DNA from: Neodiprion pinetum
Lineage: Eukaryota > Arthropoda > Insecta > Hymenoptera > Diprionidae
NCBI RefSeq assembly: GCF_021155775.2
Contig: NC_060232.1
Coordinates: 5,649,257-5,713,256, forward strand
Length of the DNA: 64,000 nt
Direction of reading: 5' to 3'
Under the pieces are notes generated by a model that worked only from the letters and a program-made list of their open reading frames with translations, had not been told where the DNA came from and searched no databases. Below are positions 1 through 12,317 of this stretch, one piece after another; within the stretch, counting starts at the first letter, position 1; each line of letters starts with the position of its first letter. The translations under genes and the position numbers were made by a program.

Positions 1-763
1 TCAATGATTGGGAATGGGTGGCATTCTGGTATAATTATTTTATTTAGTTCGCTATAGTCTACGCATAACCGTGACTTTCTCCCTTCTTCTTTCTTCAAAA
101 CAAGAGTTACCGGGGAAGCGAACGGACTAGTCGAGCGTTCAATTAAACCTACTTTCAGTAATGATTTTATTTGTGAATTTATTTCTTCGCTATCCGCTAT
201 AGAGCATTTGTACGGTTTTCGCGCAATATATTTATTTTTGGTAAGCTTTACTGGCGCCTCGTAGCCTGTTACTTTGCCTACTTTGAACTTGTCCTCTGTA
301 AACAGCTGTTTGTGTTTATTCCACACGCGTTCCAAATAGATCTCACTGTTTACCGCTATGTTTGTTGACATAGATTCTGTTTTCCTATTCTCATGTAACT
401 GACATTTCTTTGTATCATTTTGAAAAATTTTCAAATTTTCATTCTGACACAGTTTAAATTCTTTGATTGCATCTAAACCTAACAAAATGTCATCCTGAAA
501 AGAGACACTTTTTACAATATAAAAACATATTGTTTTTGAAATATTAAAAATTTTTGTTCTTAGATTTATTGAGCCTAACGTATTCGTAGTGCCTGCAAAT
601 GTATTGAGTTTGTTTACCCCACTTATTTTTTTGTTTAATTTTAATTTTACCACTGTATCATAATTTATTATCGATACGTTTGCTCCCGAGTCATATACCG
701 CAACGACTGGAGTATCCTCGATACCTATTGTTAATCTGATAAGTGGGGTCGCCATCCGTTTTT
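1..763 (-). CDS. pol: retrotransposon pol, 5' part: aspartic protease and start of reverse transcriptase (partial)
   Basis: This is the minus-strand frame -1 relative to gag, open from the slippery site at 758-764 to the window edge. It begins with a retropepsin whose active-site triad reads DSGA (codons at 681-692) and which has the later hydrophobic ILLGLD flap/core motif. A linker follows, then the N-terminal fingers of a reverse transcriptase with SPFASPVTLV and LCVDYSELNK. The catalytic YxDD box, RNase H and integrase would lie beyond the left edge. An ATG in this frame lies just after the slip at 753-755, but expression as a Gag-Pol fusion by -1 frameshifting is more likely. The reading frame is intact throughout. 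Confidence 0.88.
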
Positions 764-1852
764 TGATTCGTCAGAAGACGCTACGCTCTCTTCAATGTTC
801 GTGTTATTTATTATACGTATTTTATCATTTCTTGTTTTCTCTTTATCATAGAGTTTTAACCTGCACACATCTTCTGAGTGATACCTGTTTGGAAATCCTT
901 TTTTATTGCAGTAGGAGCATGGTTTTTTTTCTGATTTATTTTCCTCTGGGATTTTTGTTTTGATTTTTTTCTCTACAAGACCTTCTGACTGATTTATGAG
1001 CGACATTAATTTATCAATTGTATCTAAATCTTTTCTATTTATGTGTACTTGAATTTTTGCTGGTAAGCCCAAAACAATTAAATTTATTTGAGTGTTTTCT
1101 GATATTTTAGAATCTGTGTCTAAAAGCAGATTTCTCTTTTTTAGTGCGTACTCTAAAAGCGAACCATTTAAATAACGAAATTCGTATGCATACTTTATTT
1201 CTGGCCACCCTATCACGGCAAAAGTATCTAAAAAGGAATTTTTCCAATGCTCCCATGGCCTTGTAATCCTATTTATTTTCAAAAAGCTTTGAAACCAGTC
1301 AAGGGCCGGTCCCTCCAAAAAAAATCTCAACGTCTCTGCGTAGTTTTCTTCTCTACATTTTAAACGGGTGCACTCGCTCACGAAAAGATCCATAAAAATA
1401 GCCGCGTTCTGGTTTTTTCCTGAGAATTTTTCCAGAATCATGTTTTTCACTCGTGACGTTATCTTTTCATGCGGAAAGGTTTCAAAATTATGGGTGGGAA
1501 CGGGACTGGGATCACCATACGCTCGACATTCATCCAAATAAATACCGTCGTAACATACATTTCCCTCTTCATCTAAGTATTGCCCTTCAAGTTCATCTAC
1601 TAGCGAAATCCACACCTTCCGGAACTTTCCCCGTGTTTTAACACTCTTGACTATATTTTTCACGATCTTCGTTTCGAAGAGTTTTGGATGATTCTCTTTC
1701 GTTGAAAAGTGTTCCGGAAATTCATAAGTCGTGTCCTCTCCTTCTAATTGAATTGTGCGAACTCTCAAAATGGTGGTTCTAGCGTCTAATGCCTCGGAGA
1801 CAAAGCAGAATTTTCCTCGAACCACAGCCATAGTTGTTGATTTATAAGTCAA
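731..1852 (-). CDS. gag: retrotransposon gag polyprotein
   Basis: This 373-residue open frame encodes the structural (capsid/nucleocapsid-like) protein of the retroelement. The middle part, roughly residues 145-300, has the helical retrotransposon-gag pattern, including the phrase EGPALDWFQ and a tryptophan-rich follow-up, as in many Gypsy Gag proteins. A degenerate zinc knuckle lies near the C-terminus at about 863-919. It is CSYC, then nine residues, then H-x4-C, which is longer than the usual CCHC spacing. The frame stops at 731-733, just after a slippery heptamer that allows entry into pol. The ATG at 1850-1852 is the first in the frame, but an upstream start cannot be excluded. Confidence 0.85.
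   Translation of the reverse strand: MTYKSTTMAVVRGKFCFVSEALDARTTILRVRTIQLEGEDTTYEFPEHFSTKENHPKLFETKIVKNIVKSVKTRGKFRKVWISLVDELEGQYLDEEGNVCYDGIYLDECRAYGDPSPVPTHNFETFPHEKITSRVKNMILEKFSGKNQNAAIFMDLFVSECTRLKCREENYAETLRFFLEGPALDWFQSFLKINRITRPWEHWKNSFLDTFAVIGWPEIKYAYEFRYLNGSLLEYALKKRNLLLDTDSKISENTQINLIVLGLPAKIQVHINRKDLDTIDKLMSLINQSEGLVEKKIKTKIPEENKSEKKPCSYCNKKGFPNRYHSEDVCRLKLYDKEKTRNDKIRIINNTNIEESVASSDESKNGWRPHLSD
758..764 (-). promoter_or_regulatory. -1 ribosomal frameshift slippery heptamer A_AAA_AAC
   Basis: The gag frame reads TCA AAA AAC eleven codons upstream of its stop. This exactly matches the X_XXY_YYZ heptamer A_AAA_AAC used for -1 frameshifting in retroviruses and related elements. Slipping one base back puts the ribosome into the protease frame, which is open from here to the window edge. 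I did not model the downstream pseudoknot or stem. Confidence 0.75.
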
Positions 1853-4800
1853 TCCCTTATCTTTCGTAGTTAAGGGCTATCTTGTTTTCAATAAAGTACT
1901 GCGGTTGATGCTGGTAATAACTGTAATATATTTACACTATTTACATATGTTCAAACGATTCAGATAATTACAATATGGAATTATGCCCAGGATTACCTGA
2001 ATCAACAACTAGTACTTATAATTATTAACTTTGTTTGATTATAAACCTTAGCGCCAAGCGCTACGAGCCTTTTGCGTGTTTCTGTTTGGATTACGCAGTT
2101 TCGACTAATCAGCATGACGACCGCTGTCTCTGGCTTGGTAGGTGTGCCGAGCGGACGACCTCTGATAGTCGCGCTGTAGTTTGGATTAGTCTCAAACTTA
2201 CATATATATACACACACATGTATATACACATACGCGTACACGTGCGCATGTATACATATTTGTGCATGCTTATATTCGTGTTTGCTGCCCGCTGATTGGC
2301 TCTGGCTTGGTGTTCGGTGTTCGCTTCTTGCATCAATTGCACGACGAGGGGCTGTTCAGACTCACAATCAGACGGTATCGGCGGAGGGCGAGGCAATCAG
2401 GTGATGTCCGGAACATCCGGGACTGCGGGATACTGCCAGCTAGGCGAGAGCGGAGAATACGACGGCGGTAAGGCCGCAAAGGCAACACCGAAAACGAGCA
2501 AATCAGAGACGAACGATGCGTCCCGTAAGCCGCAAAAGGACGAGGACGTCTGCTCGAAGCTCAGGCGGTGTCGCTTGCTCTAGCCCTAAATAACTAATGT
2601 ATTTCATCGGGCGAAATCAACGTTTCGTTAGCCGCGAGCGTATTGCCGCCGCGACGGACTTGCCGCGTTTTATCAAAATTCACACGCTCGGCTGACGAAA
2701 AGCCAGATACAAAATCGGCAAAGTCAACGAACAAACCGATATACAAACAGCTATTAGCGATCCTTCGCATTATCGCCGGACGGGTCTTTGGACACTAATT
2801 CTTTCGGATTGCAGAAATATAATTATTCTAGCCAACGAGTTGTTCGTTGATCGACTAGGATGTAGAAAGATGGTGAGAAGATATCTTTTTATCTTTTTCT
2901 TTTCTTTCACGTAGGACAAGATAAAAGATACTGTTAAGCGTTATACACCGTAGAAAAATATGTAAGATAATGTTTTAGTTATAAATATATATATATATAC
3001 ACATGCATATATACATGTGTGTGTATATATATACATCGGTTGGCTCATTTGTCATTGTTAATAAATTGTTTAAAACTATTTCTATTACTGTTGATAGACC
3101 CTGCAGGTCATAAGTATGTGCAGGGGAAAAATTGAGAGAATATGCAGCTGGAAAATATAACATGATACAGGGGGAGAGGCACGATTCGCATCTTGGAATA
3201 GATAAATAATTATCGAAACGATGATGGTGCGACGAGAGAAAAAGTAAATCTCTACCGGTTACGCTATAATTGAAGAGAGAGAAAGAAATTACTAATTTTA
3301 AATTATCATTGTGGTTATAATTATTTGCGCAGATGCAACGGTCACGTATTTGTAAAATTTATACTCTGGACACACGCGATTCGCGATGGAGTTGGAAACG
3401 TGGAGTGTATCTGACATTTGAAACCACAATTTCAGTTACCTGTCGTATACGTGTGCGGTTCTAGAAAGTGTATTGGGTACACAATATACGTGAATAACGC
3501 AAATTTTCAGATATTTTATTAAATAATCCGCGAAGCGAACCGAAAGGAAAACCACGTCTCAAAGTAACGTGAACCGAAAAAAGTTTTTCCCATAAATCGA
3601 TCTGTGTATATTCGTATATATATTGTAGGACACTCTGCATATAAATATTGCAAAGAAGCGAAAAATAGTTAAACCATCACAGTTTATTATTTAAAGCGTT
3701 TTGTTTCTATTTTCTTATCGCGAAAAATTGAGATGATTCAAAAATAGAAGTACAGTGTGTTACGAGCAATTTTAAATCGCTCTTGTTATGTTTAAAAAGC
3801 ATAAGATCGTTTTATTTCTACTCTTATGATAAATCGTCTCAATTTTTCCCTCCCTGCTTTCACGCGATGAAAATATCGTTTAATTTATACATATTATATA
3901 TAAATTAGCCGCGTACACACACAGCTATGTAGATATCATGCCTGTGCGGTTCCCTTCGACCGTTTGTTGTTTTGCGCATTTATTTATTTTTTTCCGAATT
4001 TTGTGTGTTCTTTTTTTTTTAATAAGAAAGGTATGTTATTATAGAGATAAGAATCGTCTGTCCTATCAAGACCTGCAGTCAGCTATCTACGAATTCGCAG
4101 TGCTCAGGTAATCGTAACATTCAATTACTATACGTATCGAAAACAAAACCATCAATTAAATTAAAGCCAATGAAAAACTGTTTGTAAGTATAGATAGTGT
4201 AATACTTAGACTTATGATCATAAATATTAACGAGTTTGAGGTAAAATGCATACATACGTATATATGTAACAGTGACTTTGAACCACATGCGATTGAAACC
4301 ATCAAACTATTACCGCGACTAAAGAACAAACCATAGGTAGATAAACTCTTTATTCCGGTTGAAATATCTGTCGGTATTTTTGTTCCATTCAATAAAAATA
4401 GAAAAACACTCGACTTTCCACGCGATAAGAATTTTTTCTCAAATTATAGCTTGAAAAAATCTACGCTTCTACGTCGGACATCTTAATTTTTTCCACATCG
4501 TTGGAAATACACGAATTTCCATATTCGCAGATTGTCAAACCGTAACAAAGAATTTTCATTAAGCGAGAATACACGGAGATAAAAATTTACTTCTCAGAAT
4601 GAAAAACAATGAAATATAGTTATCACAGTATTAAAATTCAGAACACAACTGACAATTGCAAAAATAAGAAAAAAAGTGTAACAATTATTATCAATAGAAT
4701 ATTGTGTCTGAAAATCGACGTTTATTGTTCGTGAATTTGTTACAATTTGTGTGAAAATATCGAGCACAGTTGTCGACGATTTGCCGGGAATAATAACAAT

Positions 4801-5528
4801 AAATAAGAAAACCTGCATCTGGAGCAAGACGTTTGTTATGGAAAGGAAAGAAGAAGGGGTATCCCTATCTTCTCCACGACCTTGGTATCCGTTATCAAGA
4901 CTCCCCTTAGCCAATAGAATTAGAAAACGAATTTCTCAAGGAGTTGACCAATAGGATCGAGGTTTCCCTGAACACGTGACTGTGGTGGTGGTAGATGCAA
5001 CACCTTTGCCTTATCAAGTATATAATCTCAAACCTGGTTTGGACTTACGTAAAATCTCGTTTTATACACACCCTGCACGTATGGACGCGCGTGGGTGTAA
5101 ATTGAAAACGACTCGGAGACATTTGTTCGTAATATTGTCAGTGGAGATGCGTTACTCTTACGTATGAAAGCCAAGAAACGCGGAGGTTCAAAATCGTAGA
5201 CGATAGAGGCACGTACAACATCTACGTATCGTTGAAAAAAAAAACACAGATCGTGTCGGAAGTTGAAATATTCGTACTCGTTGAACGCGAAGGTTTACTC
5301 AATAAAGTGAATAATTCGAGGATTGCGTTAACCAAGCGTAACTCTTGCCAGGCTAACCGAAATTTTACTAACGAAATGTAAATTACAAGTGCACGGACAC
5401 GTGACGAAGGGTTAGAAGTAGGTACGGTGTAACGTACGAAAAAAAAAAAAAAACAAAGAAAAAGAAGAAAAGAAAATTTTTTAAAATAACGATATTATAG
5501 GTACTGCATAATAATTAAACGTTCATGC
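1853..5528. other. non-coding flank: probable LTR/leader region, then intergenic or intronic sequence
   Basis: No exon is supported here. About 2040-2780 is richer in G+C than its surroundings and holds short open frames on both strands. It may include the retrotransposon LTR and leader. Short mixed TA/CA microsatellites lie at about 2205-2260 and 2985-3035. The rest is AT-rich. If the kinase-encoding part of CaMKII exists upstream, this stretch is an intron. Otherwise 4.9-5.5 kb may hold the promoter of a hub-only transcript. I see no kinase-domain exon here. Confidence 0.5.
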
Positions 5529-6796
5529 ATGTGGCTGTTGTGCTGTACGATGTGTCAGAAAGGGTCTGACATGGCGGAATTTGAGTGTGAGGTTAAAACT
5601 GACGATGGTGTGTTGAAAATTCCAGCTCGTCGTCAGGAAATAATCAAGATGACTGAACAGTTAATCGAAAGCATAAACACCGGCGACTTTGAGGCCTACA
5701 CGTGAGTGAAATTTTACTCTTTTTATTTGTTTATTTATTTATTTATTCACTACAACGTCGGTTCAATTGCCAATTAATTAATGCAACCGATGATTACTTA
5801 GTCGCAGGATTTCAAGAATTAACATCATTATAATACTTGTAATGAACGAGGCAACGAATTAACGATCTAATTATTCTACGTTCTCGTTTCTCCCGTTCTC
5901 CGCAGGAAGATCTGCGACCCGCATTTGACGGCGTTCGAACCCGAGGCTTTAGGTAATTTGGTCGAGGGAATGGACTTTCACAAATTTTACTTTGATAACG
6001 GTAATTACACCTCGTTTGCATCACTCTCTTCGCACGAAAGAAAAATAAAGAAACGCGATTTTTTATTTCTTACTTTATGTAAAAATTTAATTTAAGGGAA
6101 AAAAAAAAAAAAAAAAAAAAAAAATCAGTTAAAGGCGACTTGTTTTTTCGAAGAATAAAAGTAACCTTGTTACCAAATAAAAAATTCCTGGTCAATCCTA
6201 GGTTTTTGAAGTCCCCTTTTGAATTTCGTGCTATTTCCAGGTTTTCCATATTTTTCACTCGCGTGGTCACCCTGCTTAATCTATATCATGTCGCTCTCTA
6301 CCTGTACAGAATTTGCCACAGCTTCTTATGAAATCTCTCGTCTTTGCATGCGTCGAAATGAAAAGGTGTTAAAAAAAACGAGAGTGCAGATTGATTTGAA
6401 GTTTTTAAATCGATCAACAGCTGATATTTTCTTTCTGCTTCGCATGCTTCACAGTCTTGGCGAAGAACTGCAAGGCGGTAAATACAACAATACTGAATCC
6501 CCACGTGCATCTTTTGGGCGAGGATGCGGCCTGCATCGCTTACGTCAGACTTACGCAGTACATGGACAAGTGAGTATAATGACGGCGGAGTTGGATAATT
6601 GAAATTTGCAATTCGTTTGACGCTCGTGAGAGTGTAAAATATACGATACCTGATAACTTGTAGGCAAGGAGTGGCTCACACTCATCAAAGCGAGGAAAGC
6701 CGGGTCTGGCACAAGCGGGACAACAAGTGGCAAAACGTGCATTTTCACCGAAGCGCAGTTACGGGCTCTCCGCAATTTTCATTCAACCAGAAATAA
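5529..6796 (+). CDS. CaMKII: CaMKII association (hub) domain, 3' exons or hub-only gene
   Basis: This encodes the C-terminal association domain of Ca2+/calmodulin-dependent kinase II, which assembles the dodecameric holoenzyme. Exons are 5529-5701, 5906-6000, 6455-6569 and 6664-6796, all with GT-AG introns. Diagnostic segments are RRQEIIKMTEQLIE, CDPHLTAFEPEALGNLVEG, HTHQSEESRVWHKRDNKWQN and VHFHRS, ending in a short SPQFSFNQK tail. Exon boundaries fall where those of vertebrate CaMKII hub exons do. The 5' end is uncertain. The first exon is open back to an ATG at 5529 (a stop lies at 5487) and has another ATG at 5571, giving a 171- or 157-residue hub-only protein. Alternatively, an acceptor AG at 5624-5625 would make it an internal exon starting at 5626. 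No kinase or calmodulin-binding exon is visible in the window. Confidence 0.9.
6101..6124. repeat. poly(A) run in CaMKII intron
   Basis: An uninterrupted run of about 24 adenines lies in the second intron of the CaMKII hub unit. It is a simple homopolymer prone to assembly error. Confidence 0.9.
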
Positions 6797-7376
6797 ACGG
6801 TGGCGGCAACGAGGACAAGGGATCCGCAAAGGTGCAGGAAGTTACCTGAGGAAACGAAACGACAAATATATTAAACGAGGAATAACACAGATCAGGCGAA
6901 GAATAATGAGGGGGAAAATAGGCGGGAACTGAAAAATGGGTAAAGAGCCGAAGGGTCTATGATGTAAGTTGTTGGATCGATGATGAGAAAAAACGAGACG
7001 CGGGGGAAAGAATTATTAGTTGACGCGATACGCGTGTTACATATATACATACATAGCTGAAGAAGTATAAATCGGGCGCAACGACAGAATATTATACGAT
7101 GCGTAACAATTTTAATAACATTATTTAAAACTCATTAATTCGGTTCACGAGAATAAAACGGCAAGAAAAAGATAACTATAAACAAATTAACGTCTGTCAA
7201 AGTAACGAATAAAACTTGAAACTGGCGGTAAGGAAAAAGGAAACAAAACAAAACAAAAAGTAAAACTTTCCACAAAGAATATGCACGAAGAGAGAAACAG
7301 AAAAGGATGAATAAAGAGAACGAGGAGAAAATCCTGAGCGACAAAGTAAATTTATAAAATGCCTGTCTATGATATC

Positions 7377-7428
7377 TGTCTGTCTATTCTGTCTGTCTGT
7401 TCTTTCTGTCTGTCTGTTTGTCTGTCAG
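7377..7428. repeat. imperfect (TCTG)n microsatellite
   Basis: Interrupted tandem TCTG units form a pyrimidine-rich tract about 580 bp after the CaMKII stop codon. Confidence 0.85.
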
Positions 7429-7755
7429 TGCAATAGAGTTGTGTAATTAAATTTCCTACGATAATTCGGGAGGTAGGGAAACAATTGGCCGATGATGCGA
7501 GATAGATATGGCAGAGTTAAAATAAGGAAAAGGAAAATGAAGAATGGAAATGTCGGGAAAACGGAAAGTAAACGATAATGGCGGTGAAATGATCAATATC
7601 CGGAGCCGTATTCGGTATTATACACGTATACAAAATACATCGTGCATCCGACTAACAATAAGTTGTGAAAAAGGTGAACGCCGGGCCCCGCAACAAGAAT
7701 CTCGATACAGAAAGCAAAATTGAATCTGAATAATATCCAAGTATAATATATACGG

Positions 7756-7779
7756 GGAGAGAGAGAGAGAGAGAGAGAG
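7756..7779. repeat. (GA)n microsatellite
   Basis: About twelve GA units are visible directly. A TA-rich tract follows at about 7850-7896. Confidence 0.9.
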
Positions 7780-7865
7780 GGAGTTGAAAAGAAAAAGAGA
7801 AATATGGAAAAGAATATGCATAATGAAACTTATCTTCAGCTTAGTTATAATATATATACATATAC

Positions 7866-7902
<37 letters not shown>

Positions 7903-8895
7903 TTCAATATATATTCTACGTAAAGATAAATTGTTATACATTGATTCTATCTATAATATTATGTCATTAATTATTGTCGCGTAATTTCGATATAATAGCA
8001 TCATTATATAGTATAAATAAAGTCCGCTTAGTTAGAGTAACAAATTTCTAGCGTTCGGCGTACGACGTGTGTAACTGTCACTTTTTTCAAATTTCTCATT
8101 ACAGGTAAATATTATATATTATATAGGTATACAACGCGCGGTACGGTTATTGTTATACAATATTATGATGATCACACGCGGAAGTGGAACAAGAGATCGC
8201 GATTTATGTTCGGGCTGTAACGAGAGCACGTTATATATACATATATATATATATATCATATATATATATAAACGATGGGTGTTTGATATATAAGTAATTG
8301 TATTTGATAATGCAATTCGCACGGTATGGGAAACGAGATAAAGAAAGTAAGGAAGGGAGAAGAATACCGATGATAAGGTATTGATTTTGAAAGATAAACG
8401 ATTAAATATTTCAAATTTATAACGACATTATAGCATACGTCGTAGGAAATGATTATCAGGGTGAAGAATATTATACGAAGGGAGTTGAGTTGAATGACAT
8501 TGAATTGTATTTAAATTAGATTCATTGAAGGGAAACGCTTTGGTCCCAATTATATGCGCGAATTAATTAGCCGTACAATCGACCGATGTGCCCTAAGATG
8601 ATCGTCGTTTTTCATTATAAAAATCGATACGCAAATGTCGGGAATACCGTGGGTCGAAATTTGAAATGCAAATGAAACGAAAGAAGGGAGAATGGCGAGA
8701 TAGAAGAAACGAAAGCCTTTTAGACGCTGAAAAGGGCTATTAAATTTCTGAACAGTGTAAATAAACTGTCGCGCGTCATGCGCGGAGATTGAAAAAGTAA
8801 AAACTTCTGTAATTCTTTGTTCATTAATTTGTACAAATAATTACACGCGTCTCGTGATCGATGAATTCGAGTATTTTCGTATGTACGATTAATTT

Positions 8896-8901
<6 letters not shown>

Positions 8902-8936
<35 letters not shown>
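8902..8936. repeat. compound (CA)n(TA)n microsatellite
   Basis: About twelve CA units run directly into TA units. A similar compound repeat lies at 11974-12016. Confidence 0.9.
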
Positions 8937-10750
8937 AAAATATATATATATGTATAAAAAAAATATACAGTACCGCGTGAAGAGTTTGATCGAGGAAAAT
9001 TTGTCGTTGGCACTTCGTTCGCTTTGTTCGTCATTATTTATTTATTCATTTATTTATTTTTTACTCCAATCGTATGAATCAAAGCAGTTAGGTATAAGCG
9101 ATAGGTTTCAAAGAGATGGAGAAATCACAGGGTCTTATGATTGAAGACGCAGCAGGGAATGAGGAAGAAAAAAAAAAGTAAAATGAAAAAAAAAATTTTT
9201 AAGAAATAAATAAGTCGTTGATTAAACTTTTTTCACCCCTGCAATTGTATAAGAATAGAAAAATCTCTGTTCCAAAGGTAACTTAAACGATACAAATTAA
9301 GACACTGATCTGCGAACTAGGCGTATTGAATAGAAAAATTGTGAAAACGAAGAAAAACAAAAAACAAATAAAAAAAAAATCACGAAAAAAAATTAAAAAA
9401 AAAAAAAAAAAAGAATTCAATGTAAGGTTTGGAAACTGTTACGCTAAGATATTTGCAATTTTTTACGTTATTACTTGATGTGATCGTCATTTCTATTATA
9501 CTTATCATTTAACAAATAGCCAAGATTTGTAATTTTAGGGGCCCGGTGTAAGTGGAATTAAAAGTATAAAACGCAAGGAAAAGCACTAAAGAATATACGC
9601 ATGGGTCAGCGAACCGATAAAGTAAAATAAAATTAAAGGAATAAATACTAATCATGATAGTAGTAACAATAACAATAATAATAATAATAATTAAAAGTAA
9701 TAATAACAACCGAGAAACCAGCAACAATACTTGTATGGAAATAAATGGAATGAAAAATTTTATCACATAGATTTTAAAATGCAGTATATGATGCCGTTTT
9801 AATCTTGTTCTATTTGAAAGTCGCGCAAGATTTATACAGCGTTATACATTATAACTAATACTTGTGAAAAGGCAAAATGAAACTGCATAGTTGATTATAA
9901 AGAGTGAAATGAGAAAAGGAAAGAAAACAAAAACGTCTTTTAGAAACTTGATTAGTTGTTTGAATAAAATTATAAACAAAATGAATAATAATAAATTACG
10001 CCAGTTTTATTATTATTATTATATAGCTAATTAGTATTACCATTGCGATAATATTCTCCGCTATGTATTCCTGACGACGACGATGGTTCGCAACGGTCAT
10101 TTTTACAGTAAATATATTAAATTAGCAAACTCTTGCACAAGTCGCATTCGAAGATACAGATTCGATCCTTACAAATCCTACGTAAAGATAAGTACGATAG
10201 GGGAATTAGGAAAATTACGAAGTGATTGAAGTAAGCGAAAAAAAATCAAGGAGAGGAAACCAAGAACGAAAATCTTTCGCTGCGATAAGAATTTCAATGA
10301 AAATTGCTGAAGAAGGTTCGTTTGAAAATTACGATTACTTTACATATATAATACTAATATTCATCATACGTAATATAAAACAATTGTTATACCACGTATG
10401 ATAAATATTTTAATCTTTTATGAAATATATTTGTCGCCGCGTCTTTGAACGTTATATTATATCCATAATCAACATAATGATAATGTCTTCATTTGCGACA
10501 GTCATTTTTGTACGAACAAGGTAAATAAAAATAAATATCTATATCGGTTAGAAAATAATGACGTTGAACGTATTAAAAAAAATTACGAAGAAATGATTGA
10601 AATAAATATGGCGATTGAAAAATATTCGAATAATATTGAATGTATATTATATATAGATATATAAATGTATATACATTAATTATTCAATCATTTCTTCATT
10701 ATTTGTTTAATATGTGTGACACCCTAATTTCTAACTGCTACAGGTATGTA

Positions 10751-10907
<157 letters not shown>

Positions 10908-11781
10908 ATATATATATATTTTAGTCTGAAATATACAACCTACACTCCACGCTCTCTGCCGCATCTCTCTTTGCATAAGTAATAAAAAAAATAATGTTAA
11001 CGTTAATAATAATAATAATAATATTACCAACAAAAAAATTAAATGAATAAAAAAACGACAACAATATATATATATGATAAAGAAAAAAAAAGTGCATCGC
11101 ATTAATTAATTGTATTAGGTGATTATTATAATTGCGATTAAATTAATATATCGAATTTACTTAATCAAAATGAGCCCTTTCTACACGTTCGTAAATCCCC
11201 TATACGAGATTGATCTGTATACATACGCATGTATGCGAACGAGAATATACATTTGTATGCAAGTATTATACCAAGTATACATTACGTATATAAATTGAAA
11301 GTCTCCAATCTCCAACTTTATAGCGAGAATTTGTGAAAAAAGAAAAGAAAAGAAAAAAAAAAACACAAGTAAAGAAATTAAATAGAAGCACACTTTTACC
11401 ATCGTAATAATAATGATAATAATGATAATAATAATAACGAAAAAACCAAACGTATGAATTACTACATTGCAAACACCACATAGATACATACATACACGCA
11501 TACATGCATACATACACACGTAATATAAATACATAGATTAAATTGACAAATAGTTATTTCTACTACTCTAATTCATCGCTTCTACGTGTGATTGTTGTAT
11601 AAAATAATTAATAATGATTGATTGATTGGTTATCATCATTTTTATGATTACTGTCTATAATGTACTATATACATATATAGTTATTATTGTAATAATCATT
11701 ATCATATAATATTAGGGATTATTATAAGGTTATTATACGTTATTTATTACATAATTAAACATCACCACTACATACTATTAC

Positions 11782-11782
<1 letters not shown>

Positions 11783-11824
<42 letters not shown>
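11783..11824. repeat. (TA)n microsatellite
   Basis: About 20 TA units are seen directly. Another short TA run lies at 12283-12310. Confidence 0.9.
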
Positions 11825-11826
<2 letters not shown>

Positions 11827-11965
11827 CTTTGCTCTTTTTTCCATCCTTATGACTGTAATAATATTCTACTATCTTATTATAACGCCATCGCAAAACAATT
11901 AACGATATAGACGTAGAGAATGTTTAATTATGATTTTTATTTTACTTGTATTGTATATTTATAAC

Positions 11966-11973
<8 letters not shown>

Positions 11974-12016
<43 letters not shown>
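11974..12016. repeat. compound (AC)n(AT)n microsatellite
   Basis: About thirteen AC units are followed by AT units. It has the same architecture as the repeat at 8902-8936. Confidence 0.9.
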
Positions 12017-12275
12017 TATATATAATATATATAATATATATATATATTGTTATCACGCATACAGCCTTAATGGTCTTTATTATATACATATGATTATTAT
12101 AATTATAATTATAATTGCATACCTACAAATCTCTTAATGAATCCTAAAGCAATCGAAGCAAGCTGTTTATTACGTTATAATACACACACATATATATATA
12201 TATATAGGTATTACCGATTGACTTGTAATTTAAATATAAATTATACTGTAATAGTTGTTTCTCATCCGGTATACA

Positions 12276-12317
<42 letters not shown>

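Larger units (their letters stand above)
1..1852 (-). mobile_element. Ty3/Gypsy-type LTR retrotransposon, 5' part (gag and start of pol)
   Basis: Read on the minus strand, a gag open frame is followed in the -1 frame by a pol open frame with a retropepsin and the N-terminal part of a reverse transcriptase. Pol runs uninterrupted off the left window edge. The reverse-transcriptase start has the CVDYSELNK pattern followed by a P-x-P motif, which is typical of Ty3/Gypsy elements. No stop or frameshift breaks either frame, so the copy may be recent. The 5' LTR should lie to the right of 1852, but I could not fix its ends or the primer-binding site. The element could sit in an intron or upstream of the CaMKII unit. 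The element class is clear; the subfamily is not. Confidence 0.9.

Noticed and set aside
2040..2075. TGGCGC-containing sequence (minus strand) as a retrotransposon primer-binding site
   Set aside because: Only the first six bases fit common tRNA-complementary sites and the following bases do not, so the LTR edge cannot be set.
2296..2583. 95-codon plus-strand frame in a G+C-richer patch, ending in a Lys/Glu-rich segment
   Set aside because: I considered it as a CaMKII linker exon, but no clean acceptor/donor pair links it to 5529 or 5626, and the region is where the retrotransposon LTR/leader should be.
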